A DNA stretch of 64,000 nucleotides. Origin: Bacillus sp. A301a_S52 (lineage in GTDB: Bacteria > Bacillota > Bacilli > Bacillales > Salisediminibacteriaceae). Below, in pieces: positions 32,637 to 42,632 of the stretch. Position 1 is the first letter of the stretch. Every line of letters begins with the position of its first letter. A program made the position numbers and the translations under genes. The notes beneath the pieces are model-generated. The model saw nothing but the letters and a program-made list of their open reading frames with translations, did no database searches and was not told the DNA's origin. Location of the stretch: positions 56,001 to 120,000 of the forward strand of contig JABXYP010000001.1 of assembly GCA_024701455.1 (NCBI GenBank), given 5' to 3'.

Positions 32637-35600
32637 TTGGAAGGGCTTATTAAATCAATTTATAACAGTGATGAGTTAGTAAGCATCACAGAAGGGCTGG
32701 AAGCCAACCTGTCTGAGCAAATGATATCAGGAGTAACAGGGTCGGCACGCTCGCTGATGCTTGCGGCCATATTTAAACGAACAGGGAAATCGCAATTAAT
32801 CATTACTCATAACCTATTTCAAGCACAAAAGTTATATGAAGACTTAACGTCTATCATTGAGGAGGAGCATGTCTATCTCTATCCCGTAAATGAACTCATT
32901 TCATCGGAGATCGCTGTAGCTAGTCCCGAAATGAGGGGCCAAAGAATGGAGGCGCTCAATCAGTGGTCGTCTAATCGAGAAGCCATTGTCATTGCACCGG
33001 TGGCAGGTGTAAGGCGTCTGCTGCCCCCGCCTGCTATGTGGCAGGAACGACAGCTGTCGTTAACCACTGGCGAAGATATTCAGTTAGAGAAGATGATTAC
33101 TCAATGTGTGTCCATGGGTTTTCAAAGAGTAGATATGGTATCTGCACCTGGTCATTTAAGTGTTCGAGGCGGTATTATTGATATTTATCCTTTATCTGAG
33201 GAGCACCCTATAAGAATTGAATTGTTTGATACGGAGATTGACTCCATTCGATTTTTTGATGTTGAAACTCAGCGTTCCAAAACCCAAGTAACAGGAGTCA
33301 CAATTGGACCAGCTAGAGAGATTTTAATGGATCACGACCACTTTCAACGTGGGGCTGAAAAACTAGAGCTTGAATTAGCATCTACATTAAAAAAAGTGAA
33401 AGATGCAAGTGTTAAAGAGAATTTGGCAGAGCAAGTAAGCATGGAAATTGATTGGCTTAAGCAGCATACGATGTTCGATGCGATGTATAAATATATGTCT
33501 CTATATTACGAGAACGAGTGGACCCTTATGGATTATTTACCTGCAGGAGGGGCGGTCTTTGTCGATGAGGTAAGCCGTGTACAGGAAATGGTCCAAAGCC
33601 TAGAAAAGGAAGAAGCTGAATGGCAGACGACCATGCTATCCCAAGGCGCGATGGTATCAGGACTTGATATGTCTCGTTCGTGGGATGCTATTATTCAGCA
33701 GAGTAAGGCACCTAAGTTGTATTTGAGTCTCTTTTTGCGTCATGTTCCAGCCACTCAGCCACAAAACATCGTTAATATTCAAAGTAAATCAATGCAAAAT
33801 TTTCACGGTCAACTTCATCTATTGAAAAATGAAGTTGAGCGATGGAAGGATGCGGACTATTCCGTTGTTTTCCTCTGTTCTGGAGAGGAACGAGCAGAAA
33901 GAATGAAAAGTGTTTTAGAAGATTACGAGATTGAAGCAGCCATTGTGTCTAAAGAGCAAGAGCCGGTTAGAGGGCAGGCGCAAATTAGTGCGGGCCACCT
34001 CATGGCGGGATTTGAATTATCTATGCAACGGATAATCGTGATTACTGAAGAAGAAGTTTTTACGAAACAAACGCGTAAACCAAAACGTCGACAAAAACTT
34101 TCTAATGCTGAAAGGATAAAGAGCTACTCAGAATTAAAAGTGGGCGATTGGGTCGTTCATGTTAATCATGGTATTGGGAAATATTTAGGGATCGAGACGC
34201 TAAAGGTAGGAGATATTCATAAAGATTATATGCATATTTCTTATGCGGGAAATGATAAGCTTTATGTTCCCGTAGATCAAATCGATCAAGTTCAAAAGTA
34301 CGTCGGTTCTGAGGAGAAAGATCCGAAACTTTATGCCCTCGGGGGAAGTGATTGGAAGAAAGTTAAGAAGAAAGTGAAATCCTCTGTACAAGATATCGCT
34401 GATGATTTAATCAAACTATATGCAGAACGTGAACGGACAAAAGGGCATGCATTCTCTAAAGACGGACCTGAACAACAGGAATTTGAATCATCGTTTCCAT
34501 ATCAAGAAACGGAAGATCAGATCCAAGCAATTGAAGAAATAAAAGCTGACATGGAACGTGAACGCCCAATGGATCGATTGTTGTGTGGTGATGTTGGCTA
34601 TGGAAAGACGGAAGTGGCGCTTCGTGCAGCATTTAAAGCGATTATGGATGGAAAGCAAGTGGCCCTACTTGTACCGACAACTATCTTGGCACAGCAGCAT
34701 TATGAAACGATTCGTGAGCGTTTTCAAGACTTTGCTGTTAATATCGGCTTATTAAGTCGCTTTCGTACAAGAAAAGAGTTAAAAACAACAGCCGATGCAG
34801 TAAAAAATGGCACATGTGATATCGTCGTTGGGACACATCGTCTTCTCTCTAAAGACATAAACTTTGCAAAACTAGGTTTGCTTATTGTCGATGAAGAACA
34901 GCGATTTGGAGTGACACATAAAGAGAAAATTAAACAACTGAAAGCGAACGTCGATGTTCTAACCCTAACAGCTACTCCTATTCCACGGACCTTACACATG
35001 TCCATGCTTGGAGTCAGAGATTTATCTGTTATAGAAACGCCTCCAGAAAATCGGTTTCCGGTACAGACTTATGTTGTGGATTATAATGAGTCACTCGTTA
35101 GAGAAGCCATTGAACGAGAACTTGCGCGAGGTGGGCAAGTGTACTTTTTATACAATCGCGTAGAAGATATTGAATCGATGGCTGATAAAATCTCCATGCT
35201 TGTGCCAGAAGCAAATATTCAATTTGCCCATGGACGTATGACAGAAAATGAATTGGAGACGGTTATGCTCGACTTCTTAGAAGGGAATACAGATGTACTC
35301 GTCACGACCACCATTATTGAAACGGGTGTGGATATTCCTAATGTTAATACTCTCATCATCCATAACGCTGATCGAATGGGGCTTTCCCAGCTTTATCAGC
35401 TACGTGGACGAGTAGGGCGTTCCAATCGTGTGGCTTACGCTTACTTTACTCATCAGCGTGACAAAGTGTTAACAGAAGTTGCTGAAAAACGCCTACAATC
35501 AATTAAAGAATTTACGGAGCTCGGTTCAGGCTTCAAGATCGCGATGCGAGACTTGTCAATTCGGGGAGCCGGTAATTTACTAGGGGCGGAACAACACGGT

Positions 35601-36188
35601 TTTATTGCTTCGGTAGGGTTTGATCTTTATTCTCAAATGTTAAAAGATGCTATAGACGAGCGAAAGGAACAAGGGACTGACGGAGGAAACCCTCAGTCTG
35701 TGAAGGAACCAGATATCGAGCTCGATGTAAAAGTAGATGCTTACATTCCCGAATCCTATATTGCCGATTCTAAACAGAAGATTGATATGTATAAGCGGTT
35801 TAGATCCATCAACTCTCAACGAGACCTGTTAGACTTACAAAATGAAATGATTGACCGTTTTGGTGATTATCCATCTGAAGTAAGTTACCTCATGTCAGTG
35901 GCTAAAGTAAAGCTACTCGCTAAACAGGAAGGGATTGAATCTATTTCTGAGAAGAACCAACAATGTAAAGTGATTCTTAGTGAAGGAGCAACAGCAAGAA
36001 TCGATGGGGCAAAGCTCTTCACTCTTGTTAACAAGCTATCCTCCAAATTACATTTATCAATGGCGGGGAGTCAAATTGTTATACACCTAAAAACAAAGTC
36101 TCTGTCAGACGGTGAATACATGGAGATTCTTGAACAAGTGCTTGGAAAGTTAGACGAAGTACGAAAAGATGAAGTGGCAAATGCCTAA
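32637..36188 (+). CDS. mfd: Transcription-repair coupling factor
   Basis: Mfd removes RNA polymerase stalled at DNA lesions and recruits UvrA. The protein of about 1183 residues has a UvrB-like N-terminal module, the RNA polymerase interacting domain (SYSELKVGDWVVHVNHGIGKYLG), superfamily 2 helicase motifs (GDVGYGKTEVA, VDEEQRFGV, QLRGRVGRS) and the C-terminal UvrA-masking domain. Start TTG 32637 is proposed because AAAGGTGGGAG lies just upstream and the N-terminus then aligns with B. subtilis Mfd. ATG 32610 or GTG 32571 are alternatives with weaker ribosome binding sites. Confidence 0.96.
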   Translation: MEGLIKSIYNSDELVSITEGLEANLSEQMISGVTGSARSLMLAAIFKRTGKSQLIITHNLFQAQKLYEDLTSIIEEEHVYLYPVNELISSEIAVASPEMRGQRMEALNQWSSNREAIVIAPVAGVRRLLPPPAMWQERQLSLTTGEDIQLEKMITQCVSMGFQRVDMVSAPGHLSVRGGIIDIYPLSEEHPIRIELFDTEIDSIRFFDVETQRSKTQVTGVTIGPAREILMDHDHFQRGAEKLELELASTLKKVKDASVKENLAEQVSMEIDWLKQHTMFDAMYKYMSLYYENEWTLMDYLPAGGAVFVDEVSRVQEMVQSLEKEEAEWQTTMLSQGAMVSGLDMSRSWDAIIQQSKAPKLYLSLFLRHVPATQPQNIVNIQSKSMQNFHGQLHLLKNEVERWKDADYSVVFLCSGEERAERMKSVLEDYEIEAAIVSKEQEPVRGQAQISAGHLMAGFELSMQRIIVITEEEVFTKQTRKPKRRQKLSNAERIKSYSELKVGDWVVHVNHGIGKYLGIETLKVGDIHKDYMHISYAGNDKLYVPVDQIDQVQKYVGSEEKDPKLYALGGSDWKKVKKKVKSSVQDIADDLIKLYAERERTKGHAFSKDGPEQQEFESSFPYQETEDQIQAIEEIKADMERERPMDRLLCGDVGYGKTEVALRAAFKAIMDGKQVALLVPTTILAQQHYETIRERFQDFAVNIGLLSRFRTRKELKTTADAVKNGTCDIVVGTHRLLSKDINFAKLGLLIVDEEQRFGVTHKEKIKQLKANVDVLTLTATPIPRTLHMSMLGVRDLSVIETPPENRFPVQTYVVDYNESLVREAIERELARGGQVYFLYNRVEDIESMADKISMLVPEANIQFAHGRMTENELETVMLDFLEGNTDVLVTTTIIETGVDIPNVNTLIIHNADRMGLSQLYQLRGRVGRSNRVAYAYFTHQRDKVLTEVAEKRLQSIKEFTELGSGFKIAMRDLSIRGAGNLLGAEQHGFIASVGFDLYSQMLKDAIDERKEQGTDGGNPQSVKEPDIELDVKVDAYIPESYIADSKQKIDMYKRFRSINSQRDLLDLQNEMIDRFGDYPSEVSYLMSVAKVKLLAKQEGIESISEKNQQCKVILSEGATARIDGAKLFTLVNKLSSKLHLSMAGSQIVIHLKTKSLSDGEYMEILEQVLGKLDEVRKDEVANA

Positions 36189-36208
36189 AGATATCCAGTT
36201 ATAAAGGG

Positions 36209-36258
36209 AAGGCTCGTCTTTAAGTTGATTACTTATCAGCTTAAGAGATGGGCCTTTT
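36209..36258 (+). terminator. Terminator after mfd
   Basis: A long imperfect stem ('aaggctcgtctttaag' with 'cttaagagatgggcctt') is followed by T residues. Confidence 0.75.
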
Positions 36259-36367
36259 AAACATTTAAATAGTGAGGAACTTTAAGCGACGAAACGACGG
36301 CACGATCGTGAATGACTAATGGATAGTTATTCCATAGGTAAATAAACAACTTTATTCTTCAATTGGT

Positions 36368-36396
36368 GAATAGTTCTTTTTATTTTTCAGATAATA
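36368..36396 (+). promoter_or_regulatory. Candidate SigG promoter of spoVT
   Basis: GAATA (36368-36372) and GATAATA (36390-36396) with 17 bases between them resemble the forespore SigG pattern. spoVT is SigG-dependent in B. subtilis. Confidence 0.4.
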
Positions 36397-36471
36397 AGGA
36401 CTAGCTTCTGAACCATAAAAGCTTAATAAGACATCCAGTCATTACAACAAAGAAAGCGAGGCAATGCATTG

Positions 36472-37011
36472 ATGAAAGCAACGGGTATAGTGCGTCGTAT
36501 CGATGATCTTGGCCGTGTCGTTATTCCGAAAGAAATCAGGCGGACTCTTCGCATACGTGAAGGAGATCCACTAGAGATTTTTGTCGACAGGGAAGGGGAA
36601 GTGATTTTAAAAAAATATTCACCTATTTCAGAGCTCGGCGATTTTGCTAAAGAATATGCAGAAGCGCTTTATGACAGTTTGAATCATATCGTACTTATAG
36701 CTGACAGAGATTCATTTATTACTGTTGCAGGGGGCTCAAAAAAAGATTATCACAATAAAGCCATTGGTGATTTAGTTGAAAAGACAATGGAAGAAAGAAA
36801 GTCCAATGTCAAGTCAGAGAAGGGTGAATATGTCATTGCAGGAGACACGAGTGAACCGATGGATGGCTATTGTATTTCACCGATAATTGCTAATGGGGAT
36901 CCTATTGGAGCAGTATCGCTCATTAGCAAAGGGAGTGGATCAATAGGAGAAGTTGAGCAAAAATTAGCGGAAACTGCAGCAGGATTTTTAGCAAGACAAA
37001 TGGAGCAATAG
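36472..37011 (+). CDS. spoVT: Stage V sporulation regulator SpoVT
   Basis: SpoVT tunes forespore SigG gene expression. The 179-residue protein has an AbrB-type DNA-binding domain (residues 1-50, MKATGIVRRIDDLGRVVIPK) and a C-terminal GAF-like domain (about 57-178). The N-terminal domain closely resembles AbrB elsewhere in this window. ATG 36472 is preferred to TTG 36469. Confidence 0.96.
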   Translation: MKATGIVRRIDDLGRVVIPKEIRRTLRIREGDPLEIFVDREGEVILKKYSPISELGDFAKEYAEALYDSLNHIVLIADRDSFITVAGGSKKDYHNKAIGDLVEKTMEERKSNVKSEKGEYVIAGDTSEPMDGYCISPIIANGDPIGAVSLISKGSGSIGEVEQKLAETAAGFLARQMEQ

Positions 37012-37033
37012 CAAAACATTATAGCAATTAGAC

Positions 37034-37066
37034 GACTGTCCATAAATAAATAAGGGCAGTCTTTTC
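37034..37066 (+). terminator. Terminator after spoVT
   Basis: Stem 'gactgtcc' / 'gggcagtc' with a 12-base loop is followed by four T residues. Confidence 0.8.
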
Positions 37067-37244
37067 ATATTTTGAACGTCACTTTGATCACCTTACACCT
37101 TTTTAAAGAGGATGCTAAAAAACGTTTTTTGAAAGCCTAAACGAGAGTGTTTTTCAACAGCAGTGAACCGGGAAATAAACTAAATGAGTGACTGGTGATA
37201 GGAGAAACCATGATACTTATGAAGCCGAATTAAAGCCTTTTTCG

Positions 37245-37261
37245 TATGCTATAATAGCATA
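37245..37261 (+). promoter_or_regulatory. Extended -10 promoter within a palindrome, upstream of yabM
   Basis: TATGCTAT-A-ATAGCATA is a perfect 17-base palindrome that contains TGCTATAAT, an extended -10 element (TATAAT 37250-37255), about 37 bases before the yabM ATG. There is no good -35. A repressor could bind here (inference). Confidence 0.45.
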
Positions 37262-37291
37262 TAATTATATACGTCTAGAGAGGGCTGCTTT

Positions 37292-38926
37292 ATGGAAGAG
37301 CAACGTCATAACGGTACTAACCAGCTTACATGGGTGAAGGGGGCCGTCTATTTATCATTAGCTGCATTTATCGCTAAAGGGCTAAGTGCACTCTATAAAA
37401 TACCATACCAAAATATAACCGGTGATCAGGGGTTTTATGTTTATCAACAAGTTTATCCTATTTATGGGATAGCCTTTGTTTTGGGAACATATGGATTTCC
37501 ACTTGTCATCTCACGGATGATTGCTAAGGAACACCCTGAACGATCTTTGAATGATCATACGCTAAAAACGGACCGATTATTATTTATATTTGTTTGCTTA
37601 CTTTTTTTACACACGCTCATAGGTGCAGTCGTTATGGTAATGGCGAAACCACTTGCAATAGTGATGGGAGACCCTAATTTGACAGCAGCGATTCGTTGGA
37701 TTGGCCCATCCTTTTTCCTTATCCCGTTTTTAGCTTTAGGTAGAGGTGTTTATCAAGGAATAGGTGCTGCTACACCATCTGCTATTTCCCAAGTATTAGA
37801 ACAAGCTGTTAGAGTAACTGTTATCCTCTTTATTGCTATCATGGCTATGAGACAAGATGATCCTTATTTAGCTGGAACTTCAGCAGGGATCGGAGCTGTA
37901 GCTGGAGGGGTAGCAGGTGTGGCTCTCTTCCTTTTATTAACATTAAAGTATCGACAGTCTTTAACATTGCCGCTGACACCGCTAAAGTTGAAAAGGGGAT
38001 GGTCAAGGGTTTGGAGGGCTGACTTAAAAGAATTATTATTGTCGGGCATCTTTGTCTCCATCAGCGCCATGGTGCTTGTTATTTTTCAGCTGACTGATAC
38101 GTTCACGGTTTTTCGCCAGCTTATTGCTTCTGGTTTGTCTCATAGTGATGCTGCTATTCAGAAGGGGATATATGATAGGGGATGGCCGCTTGTTCAATTT
38201 GGGGCTGTGGTGACGACTGTTTTCTCCTATGCTGCTGTTCCTGTTATTGCAAAAGCATTTGAACATAAAGATTTCTCTAAAGTAAAAGGCGACATTACTA
38301 GGTCTATTAAAGTCTGCATTGTTTTTGGTGGAGCAGCAGCTACTGGGATGTCTGCTATTATGCCATCACTTAATAAGGTGATGTTTATGGATCAAGAAGG
38401 CACTGTTGTTTTACAAGTGTTTGCATGGGTTGTCTTTTTTGGTGCCCTCTTTATGACGATTGCGGCTCTCTTACATGCTGTGGGAAAATCAGGTCTTTCT
38501 GTACTCATTTTACTTGCAGGTTGTGCAGTTAAGCTGACACTTAACTGGTGGCTTATTGGTGAAACAGGTATTTTAGGAGCGGCTGTAAGCTCAATAATCG
38601 CCATGACAGGTATGGTGCTTCTCTCTGTATATATTTTATCAAACTATCGGTTATGGCGGCCGCTTCCGCTTAGCTTTTGGATGAAGTGGGTTGTCAGTTT
38701 AGTGATCATGACACTAGTGGTAAACTTATATTTATGGGGATTTAGTGCTTTGGCTAGCGATGGGAGATTGAATGAAGCCATTAAAGCCGTAACAGTCTCC
38801 ATTTTCGGGGGCGTTATCTATCTCTGTTTAATAAAACAGTTTAGAATTCTCACACAAGATGAATGGGAAGCCTTACCTAAAATTGGGCGGAAAATCCCTT
38901 ATAAAGTTAAAGGTAGTAAGTCATAG
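37292..38926 (+). CDS. yabM: MOP-superfamily polysaccharide flippase YabM (SpoVB/MviN-like)
   Basis: The 544-residue integral membrane protein has about 14 hydrophobic helices and the N-terminal GAVYLSLAAFIAKGLSALYKIPYQNITG seen as separate motifs in SpoVB/YabM/YtgP proteins. These export lipid-linked sugars for cell wall or spore cortex. The specific substrate is unknown. It is followed by yabN after 14 bases, so an operon yabM-yabN-rqcP is likely. Confidence 0.88.
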   Translation: MEEQRHNGTNQLTWVKGAVYLSLAAFIAKGLSALYKIPYQNITGDQGFYVYQQVYPIYGIAFVLGTYGFPLVISRMIAKEHPERSLNDHTLKTDRLLFIFVCLLFLHTLIGAVVMVMAKPLAIVMGDPNLTAAIRWIGPSFFLIPFLALGRGVYQGIGAATPSAISQVLEQAVRVTVILFIAIMAMRQDDPYLAGTSAGIGAVAGGVAGVALFLLLTLKYRQSLTLPLTPLKLKRGWSRVWRADLKELLLSGIFVSISAMVLVIFQLTDTFTVFRQLIASGLSHSDAAIQKGIYDRGWPLVQFGAVVTTVFSYAAVPVIAKAFEHKDFSKVKGDITRSIKVCIVFGGAAATGMSAIMPSLNKVMFMDQEGTVVLQVFAWVVFFGALFMTIAALLHAVGKSGLSVLILLAGCAVKLTLNWWLIGETGILGAAVSSIIAMTGMVLLSVYILSNYRLWRPLPLSFWMKWVVSLVIMTLVVNLYLWGFSALASDGRLNEAIKAVTVSIFGGVIYLCLIKQFRILTQDEWEALPKIGRKIPYKVKGSKS

Positions 38927-38940
38927 GAGGGTGAATATAA

Positions 38941-40422
38941 ATGAGTTCCACGATTAGAATACTCGGATTAGGCGCAGGGGATATTGATCAGTTACCTGTT
39001 GGAATTTATAAAAAACTTATAAAACAAGAACTAGTTTTTTTAAGAACAGAAGATCATCCAGTTGTTGCCGAACTAAAAAGGGAAGGTGTGACGTTTAAAA
39101 GTTTTGATACCATATATAAAACCTATGACCAATTTGAAGAGGTGTATGAACACATAGTGAAAGAGTTAGTAGAAGCGGTCACGATTAAAGGTGAGATTGT
39201 CTATGCTGTACCTGGTCATCCGTTAGTAGCAGAAGCAACTGTGCAGCGGTTATTGGCGCACGGTGAAAATATAAACGTGGTCATTGAAGGTGGTCACAGT
39301 TTTCTTGATGCTATGTTTACGAGCTTAAAAATCGATCCCATCGATGGTTTTCAGCTAGTGGATGGGATGACGATGGACCCGTCAAGCCTTGACTTATCGA
39401 GCCATACAATTGTGGCGCAAGTATATGATCAGATGAGTGCTTCTCATGTGAAGCTAACATTAATGGAACGATTTCCAGACGATTACATAGTACATGTTGT
39501 GACAGCGGCTGGGACGGCTGAAGAGAGTGTGCGGACTGTTCCGTTGTATGAATTAGATAGAGTAACGACACTCAGTAATTTAACGGCAATTTACCTTGGG
39601 CCAATTAAAGATGAAACATTGCTATATCGGGAATTTTCAACGTTACGGCACGTCATAAAAACATTGCGGGGACCGAATGGTTGTCCATGGGACAAAAAAC
39701 AAACGCACCAATCATTAAAAAAATACTTACTAGAAGAAACGTATGAAGTATTGGATGCTATAGATGAAAACGATGACGACCATTTAGCAGAAGAGCTCGG
39801 TGATGTGTTACTACAAGTACTGCTTCATGCACAAATAGGTGAAGATGAAGGGTATTTTAATATAGAGGATATCATCAGTATATTAACTGAAAAAATGATA
39901 AGACGGCACCCACACGTTTTTGGTGATAAGAAGGCAGATAATGCAGAAGAAGTTATAACGAATTGGGAAGAGATTAAACAACAGGAAAAAATAGCGAAGG
40001 GACACAAACGGGACATCTCTTTACTCGACGATATTCCGTCAGCTTTACCGGCCCTTCTTAAAGCTTTCAAATTACAAAAGAAAGCAGCTAAAGTGGGATT
40101 TGATTGGTCCGAGGAAGCACCTATGTGGATGAAGCTTCAAGAAGAAATCTCTGAATGGCTTCAAGCACTAAAAGAAGGAGCTAACGATAACGCTGTCGAA
40201 GAACTAGGGGATGTCTTATTTGTTCTTGTTAACTTGGCCAGATACCATGAGATAGATCCAGAAGAAGCACTCACTAAAACGAATAATAAATTTAGGCGGC
40301 GTTTTAACTATATAGAAGATCAATTAGCGAAGGATGGCTTACAAGCTGACGCTGTCTCGTTACAAAAATTAGACGAGCTTTGGGAAAAAGCAAAACAAGA
40401 GGAACGTAAAGGAGAGGAATGA
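38941..40422 (+). CDS. yabN: YabN: tetrapyrrole-methylase-like domain fused to MazG pyrophosphohydrolase
   Basis: Residues 1 to about 220 form a SAM-dependent methylase-like domain (IRILGLGAGDIDQLP, VYAVPGHPLVAE). The rest is MazG, with two copies of the EExxE / ExxD metal-binding set (LLEETYEVLDA...EELGDVLLQ and LQEEISEWLQA...EELGDVLFV). MazG hydrolyses nucleoside triphosphates, probably aberrant ones. The fusion is normal for Bacillales. The function of the methylase-like part is unknown. Confidence 0.93.
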   Translation: MSSTIRILGLGAGDIDQLPVGIYKKLIKQELVFLRTEDHPVVAELKREGVTFKSFDTIYKTYDQFEEVYEHIVKELVEAVTIKGEIVYAVPGHPLVAEATVQRLLAHGENINVVIEGGHSFLDAMFTSLKIDPIDGFQLVDGMTMDPSSLDLSSHTIVAQVYDQMSASHVKLTLMERFPDDYIVHVVTAAGTAEESVRTVPLYELDRVTTLSNLTAIYLGPIKDETLLYREFSTLRHVIKTLRGPNGCPWDKKQTHQSLKKYLLEETYEVLDAIDENDDDHLAEELGDVLLQVLLHAQIGEDEGYFNIEDIISILTEKMIRRHPHVFGDKKADNAEEVITNWEEIKQQEKIAKGHKRDISLLDDIPSALPALLKAFKLQKKAAKVGFDWSEEAPMWMKLQEEISEWLQALKEGANDNAVEELGDVLFVLVNLARYHEIDPEEALTKTNNKFRRRFNYIEDQLAKDGLQADAVSLQKLDELWEKAKQEERKGEE

Positions 40423-40423
40423 A

Positions 40424-40687
40424 ATGAGGTTAGATAAATATTTAAAAGTGTCACGCCTGATTAAACGACGAACTATGGCTAAAGAAGTGGCTAGTCAAGG
40501 AAGAGTAAAAGTAAACGGGCAGCCGGCAAAGCCGGGAACAGAAGTAAAGCCAGGAGATGAATTAGAGGTGTTATTCGGGCAAAAGCATATGACAATTAGA
40601 ATTGATCGTGTAGAAGAAGCAGCAAAGAAAGAGGATGCAGCTACTTTTTACAGTATCTTAAAAGAAGAGCGGATAGATAATAACTAA
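40424..40687 (+). CDS. rqcP: RqcP, S4-domain ribosome quality-control factor
   Basis: The 87-residue protein is almost entirely an S4 RNA-binding domain (MRLDKYLKVSRLIKRR...GRVKVNGQPAKPGTEVKPGD). In B. subtilis RqcP (YabO) binds stalled 50S subunits and supports alanine tailing with RqcH. The start follows the yabN stop by one base. Confidence 0.94.
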   Translation: MRLDKYLKVSRLIKRRTMAKEVASQGRVKVNGQPAKPGTEVKPGDELEVLFGQKHMTIRIDRVEEAAKKEDAATFYSILKEERIDNN

Positions 40688-40755
40688 AGGGCTTGTTCTA
40701 TTTATATCAGCTTCTACATACATTAGCAGTAAAGAATGTATAGAGGAGGATGGAA

Positions 40756-41064
40756 ATGGAACAATCATATCATCATATCCCATCTGGAGGAGGTCGTAAT
40801 GGCCGTGACCACCAGTTAATTTTAAAATCAAGAAGATTATTAGATATTACAGGTGTTAAACAGGTAGAGAGCTTTGATAGTGAAGAGTTTTTGCTTGAGA
40901 CGGATATGGGTTTTTTGTCAATTCGTGGGCATGATCTACAAATGAAGAATCTCGATGTGGAAGAGGGGAATGTCTCAATTAAAGGGACGATAGAGGATCT
41001 TGTTTACTTAAATCAGCTTCACGGTGAAAAAACAAAGGGCTTATTTGGGAAGTTATTTAAGTGA
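40756..41064 (+). CDS. yabP: Sporulation protein YabP
   Basis: The 102-residue YabP family protein (start MEQSYHHIPSGGGRNGRDHQ) has the conserved beta-rich segment LLDITGVKQVESFDSEEFLLET. The family is needed for sporulation in B. subtilis, probably in the forespore engulfing membrane with YabQ. ATG 40756 is chosen because the AGAGGAGGA site ends at 40750, where another ATG begins. The stop overlaps the yabQ start by four bases. Confidence 0.92.
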   Translation: MEQSYHHIPSGGGRNGRDHQLILKSRRLLDITGVKQVESFDSEEFLLETDMGFLSIRGHDLQMKNLDVEEGNVSIKGTIEDLVYLNQLHGEKTKGLFGKLFK

Positions 41065-41639
41065 CTCTAGATATACAAGTGCTCTCTATGGTGTCTAGTA
41101 TCGCTACAGGCATTTGGCTCGGAGCCTCCTTTGATACTTACGAAAGAATTTCAGGAAAGCGCCACATGTTTAAGTGGACAAGGATAATGAACGATTTTTT
41201 GTTTTGGATTGCCCAAGCTCTCTTGTACTTTATTCTATTATTAAATATTAATAATGGAGAAGTACGTGTTTATTTGTTACTGTCGATTGTGCTTGGATAT
41301 GCCGCCTACCGTGCTATGTTTGAAGGGGTGTATAGACGAATACTTGAAAAAGTGTTAAAGGTCATACACTCCATGTACATGTTTTTAGTCCATTTGACCT
41401 ATGTATTTTTTATAAATCCAATAAAAGGTCTGTTGAAACTCCTTCTTCGCTTAGGTATGATAGTGTTATTAACAATGTGGGGCCTAGTATCATTTATTTT
41501 AAAGTGGACCTTAAGACCTATTATTTTGCTTGTGCAATTTATAGACAATAAACTAGGACAACCTTTTTTAAAACAACGTAAAGCGGTGCTGTTACTTTCA
41601 GAACGTCTAATGAGTTTTTTTCACATAAAAAAGAAATGA
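41061..41639 (+). CDS. yabQ: Spore cortex biosynthesis membrane protein YabQ
   Basis: The 192-residue protein has about five hydrophobic segments, with the YabQ family pattern (GIWLGASFDTYERISGKR near the N-terminus and a basic tail). YabQ is a sigma E membrane protein required for cortex formation in B. subtilis. GTG at 41061 overlaps yabP (GTGA). Confidence 0.92.
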   Translation: MTLDIQVLSMVSSIATGIWLGASFDTYERISGKRHMFKWTRIMNDFLFWIAQALLYFILLLNINNGEVRVYLLLSIVLGYAAYRAMFEGVYRRILEKVLKVIHSMYMFLVHLTYVFFINPIKGLLKLLLRLGMIVLLTMWGLVSFILKWTLRPIILLVQFIDNKLGQPFLKQRKAVLLLSERLMSFFHIKKK

Positions 41640-41660
41640 AGGAATCAAAGGGGTGAAAAC

Positions 41661-42047
41661 ATGCAACAGGATAATCAGAAGAAAATCCGGAGATTAACAT
41701 CTGAGTATATGGAAAAGCAAGTACAAATGGAAGAGCAGCGATTACGACGTCAAAAAGGCTTAGTCCGGCGATTGTCCGTGTTTGCTGTTGTATTCCTTAT
41801 TATTTTGGGGACCGGAGGGTCAGTGCTTTATCAGCAGTATGTATCTATTCAAAAGCAACAGGAGACAAATGAGAGTTTGGAAGAGGATCTGATCGCTATG
41901 GAAAAGGAAGCTTCACAACTTGAACAAGAGATAAAGTGGTTGAATGATCCAGAGTACATCGCCGAACTAGCAAGGCGCGATTATTTCTTGACACAAGATG
42001 GTGAAATATTATTCCAGCTCCCACGCCGGTCAGCGGACGACAATTGA
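41661..42047 (+). CDS. divIC: Cell division protein DivIC (FtsB family)
   Basis: The 128-residue bitopic membrane protein has a basic cytoplasmic N-terminus, one transmembrane helix (about 33-53), a coiled coil (about 60-95) and the family motif IKWLNDPEYIAELARRDYF. With FtsL and DivIB it activates septal wall synthesis. AAAGGGGTG precedes the ATG. Confidence 0.94.
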   Translation: MQQDNQKKIRRLTSEYMEKQVQMEEQRLRRQKGLVRRLSVFAVVFLIILGTGGSVLYQQYVSIQKQQETNESLEEDLIAMEKEASQLEQEIKWLNDPEYIAELARRDYFLTQDGEILFQLPRRSADDN

Positions 42048-42118
42048 CACCTATCTCTTTACATTTGTATAATATAGTAAATGATATATTAGTTCCATGA
42101 AGGAGGAGCATTTTTTAC

Positions 42119-42541
42119 ATGTCCATCGAAGTAGGCAGTAAGTGTCAAGGGAAAGTTACTGGAATTACTAATTTCGGTGCTTTTGTTGAATTGCCCAGTG
42201 GGAGAACAGGCCTCGTGCATATTAGTGAAGTGGCTGATAGTTATGTGAAGGACATTAATGAGTTCTTAACGGTTGGGGATGATGTGACAGTTAAAGTTAT
42301 GAATGTTGAAAAAGACGGTAAAATCGGACTTTCCATTCGTAAAGCAAAGGCACCTGAAGAAGGAGCAAAAAAAGCGGAACGGCCCGCTCGACAGTCAGTT
42401 AAGCCAAGACGTAAAGAACATCCGTCACTGTCCTTTGAAGATAAAATGAATCGATTTTTAAAAGATAGTGAGGAGAGACTTTCTTCATTGAAACGAAATA
42501 CTGAATCCAAACGCGGGGGGCGGAATACCAAACGCGGCTAA
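42119..42541 (+). CDS. yabR: S1-domain RNA-binding protein YabR
   Basis: The 140-residue protein has one S1 domain (residues about 3-75: GSKCQGKVTGITNFGAFVEL, GLVHISEVADSYV) and a basic, disordered tail rich in Lys and Arg. It resembles GSP13 and YugI. The role is probably ribosome or RNA binding. An AAGGAGGAG site lies about 10 bases before the ATG. A terminator follows. Confidence 0.92.
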   Translation: MSIEVGSKCQGKVTGITNFGAFVELPSGRTGLVHISEVADSYVKDINEFLTVGDDVTVKVMNVEKDGKIGLSIRKAKAPEEGAKKAERPARQSVKPRRKEHPSLSFEDKMNRFLKDSEERLSSLKRNTESKRGGRNTKRG

Positions 42542-42590
42542 GAAACTTACTGCTGATCGATATAATAGAGTGATGTACAATTCGATAAGT

Positions 42591-42632
42591 AAAGCCACTA
42601 ACAATAGACAGGTAATTGTTAGTGGCTTTTTT
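42591..42632 (+). terminator. Terminator after yabR
   Basis: 'aaagccactaacaat' pairs with 'attgttagtggcttt' (15 bp), followed by six T residues. Confidence 0.92.
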
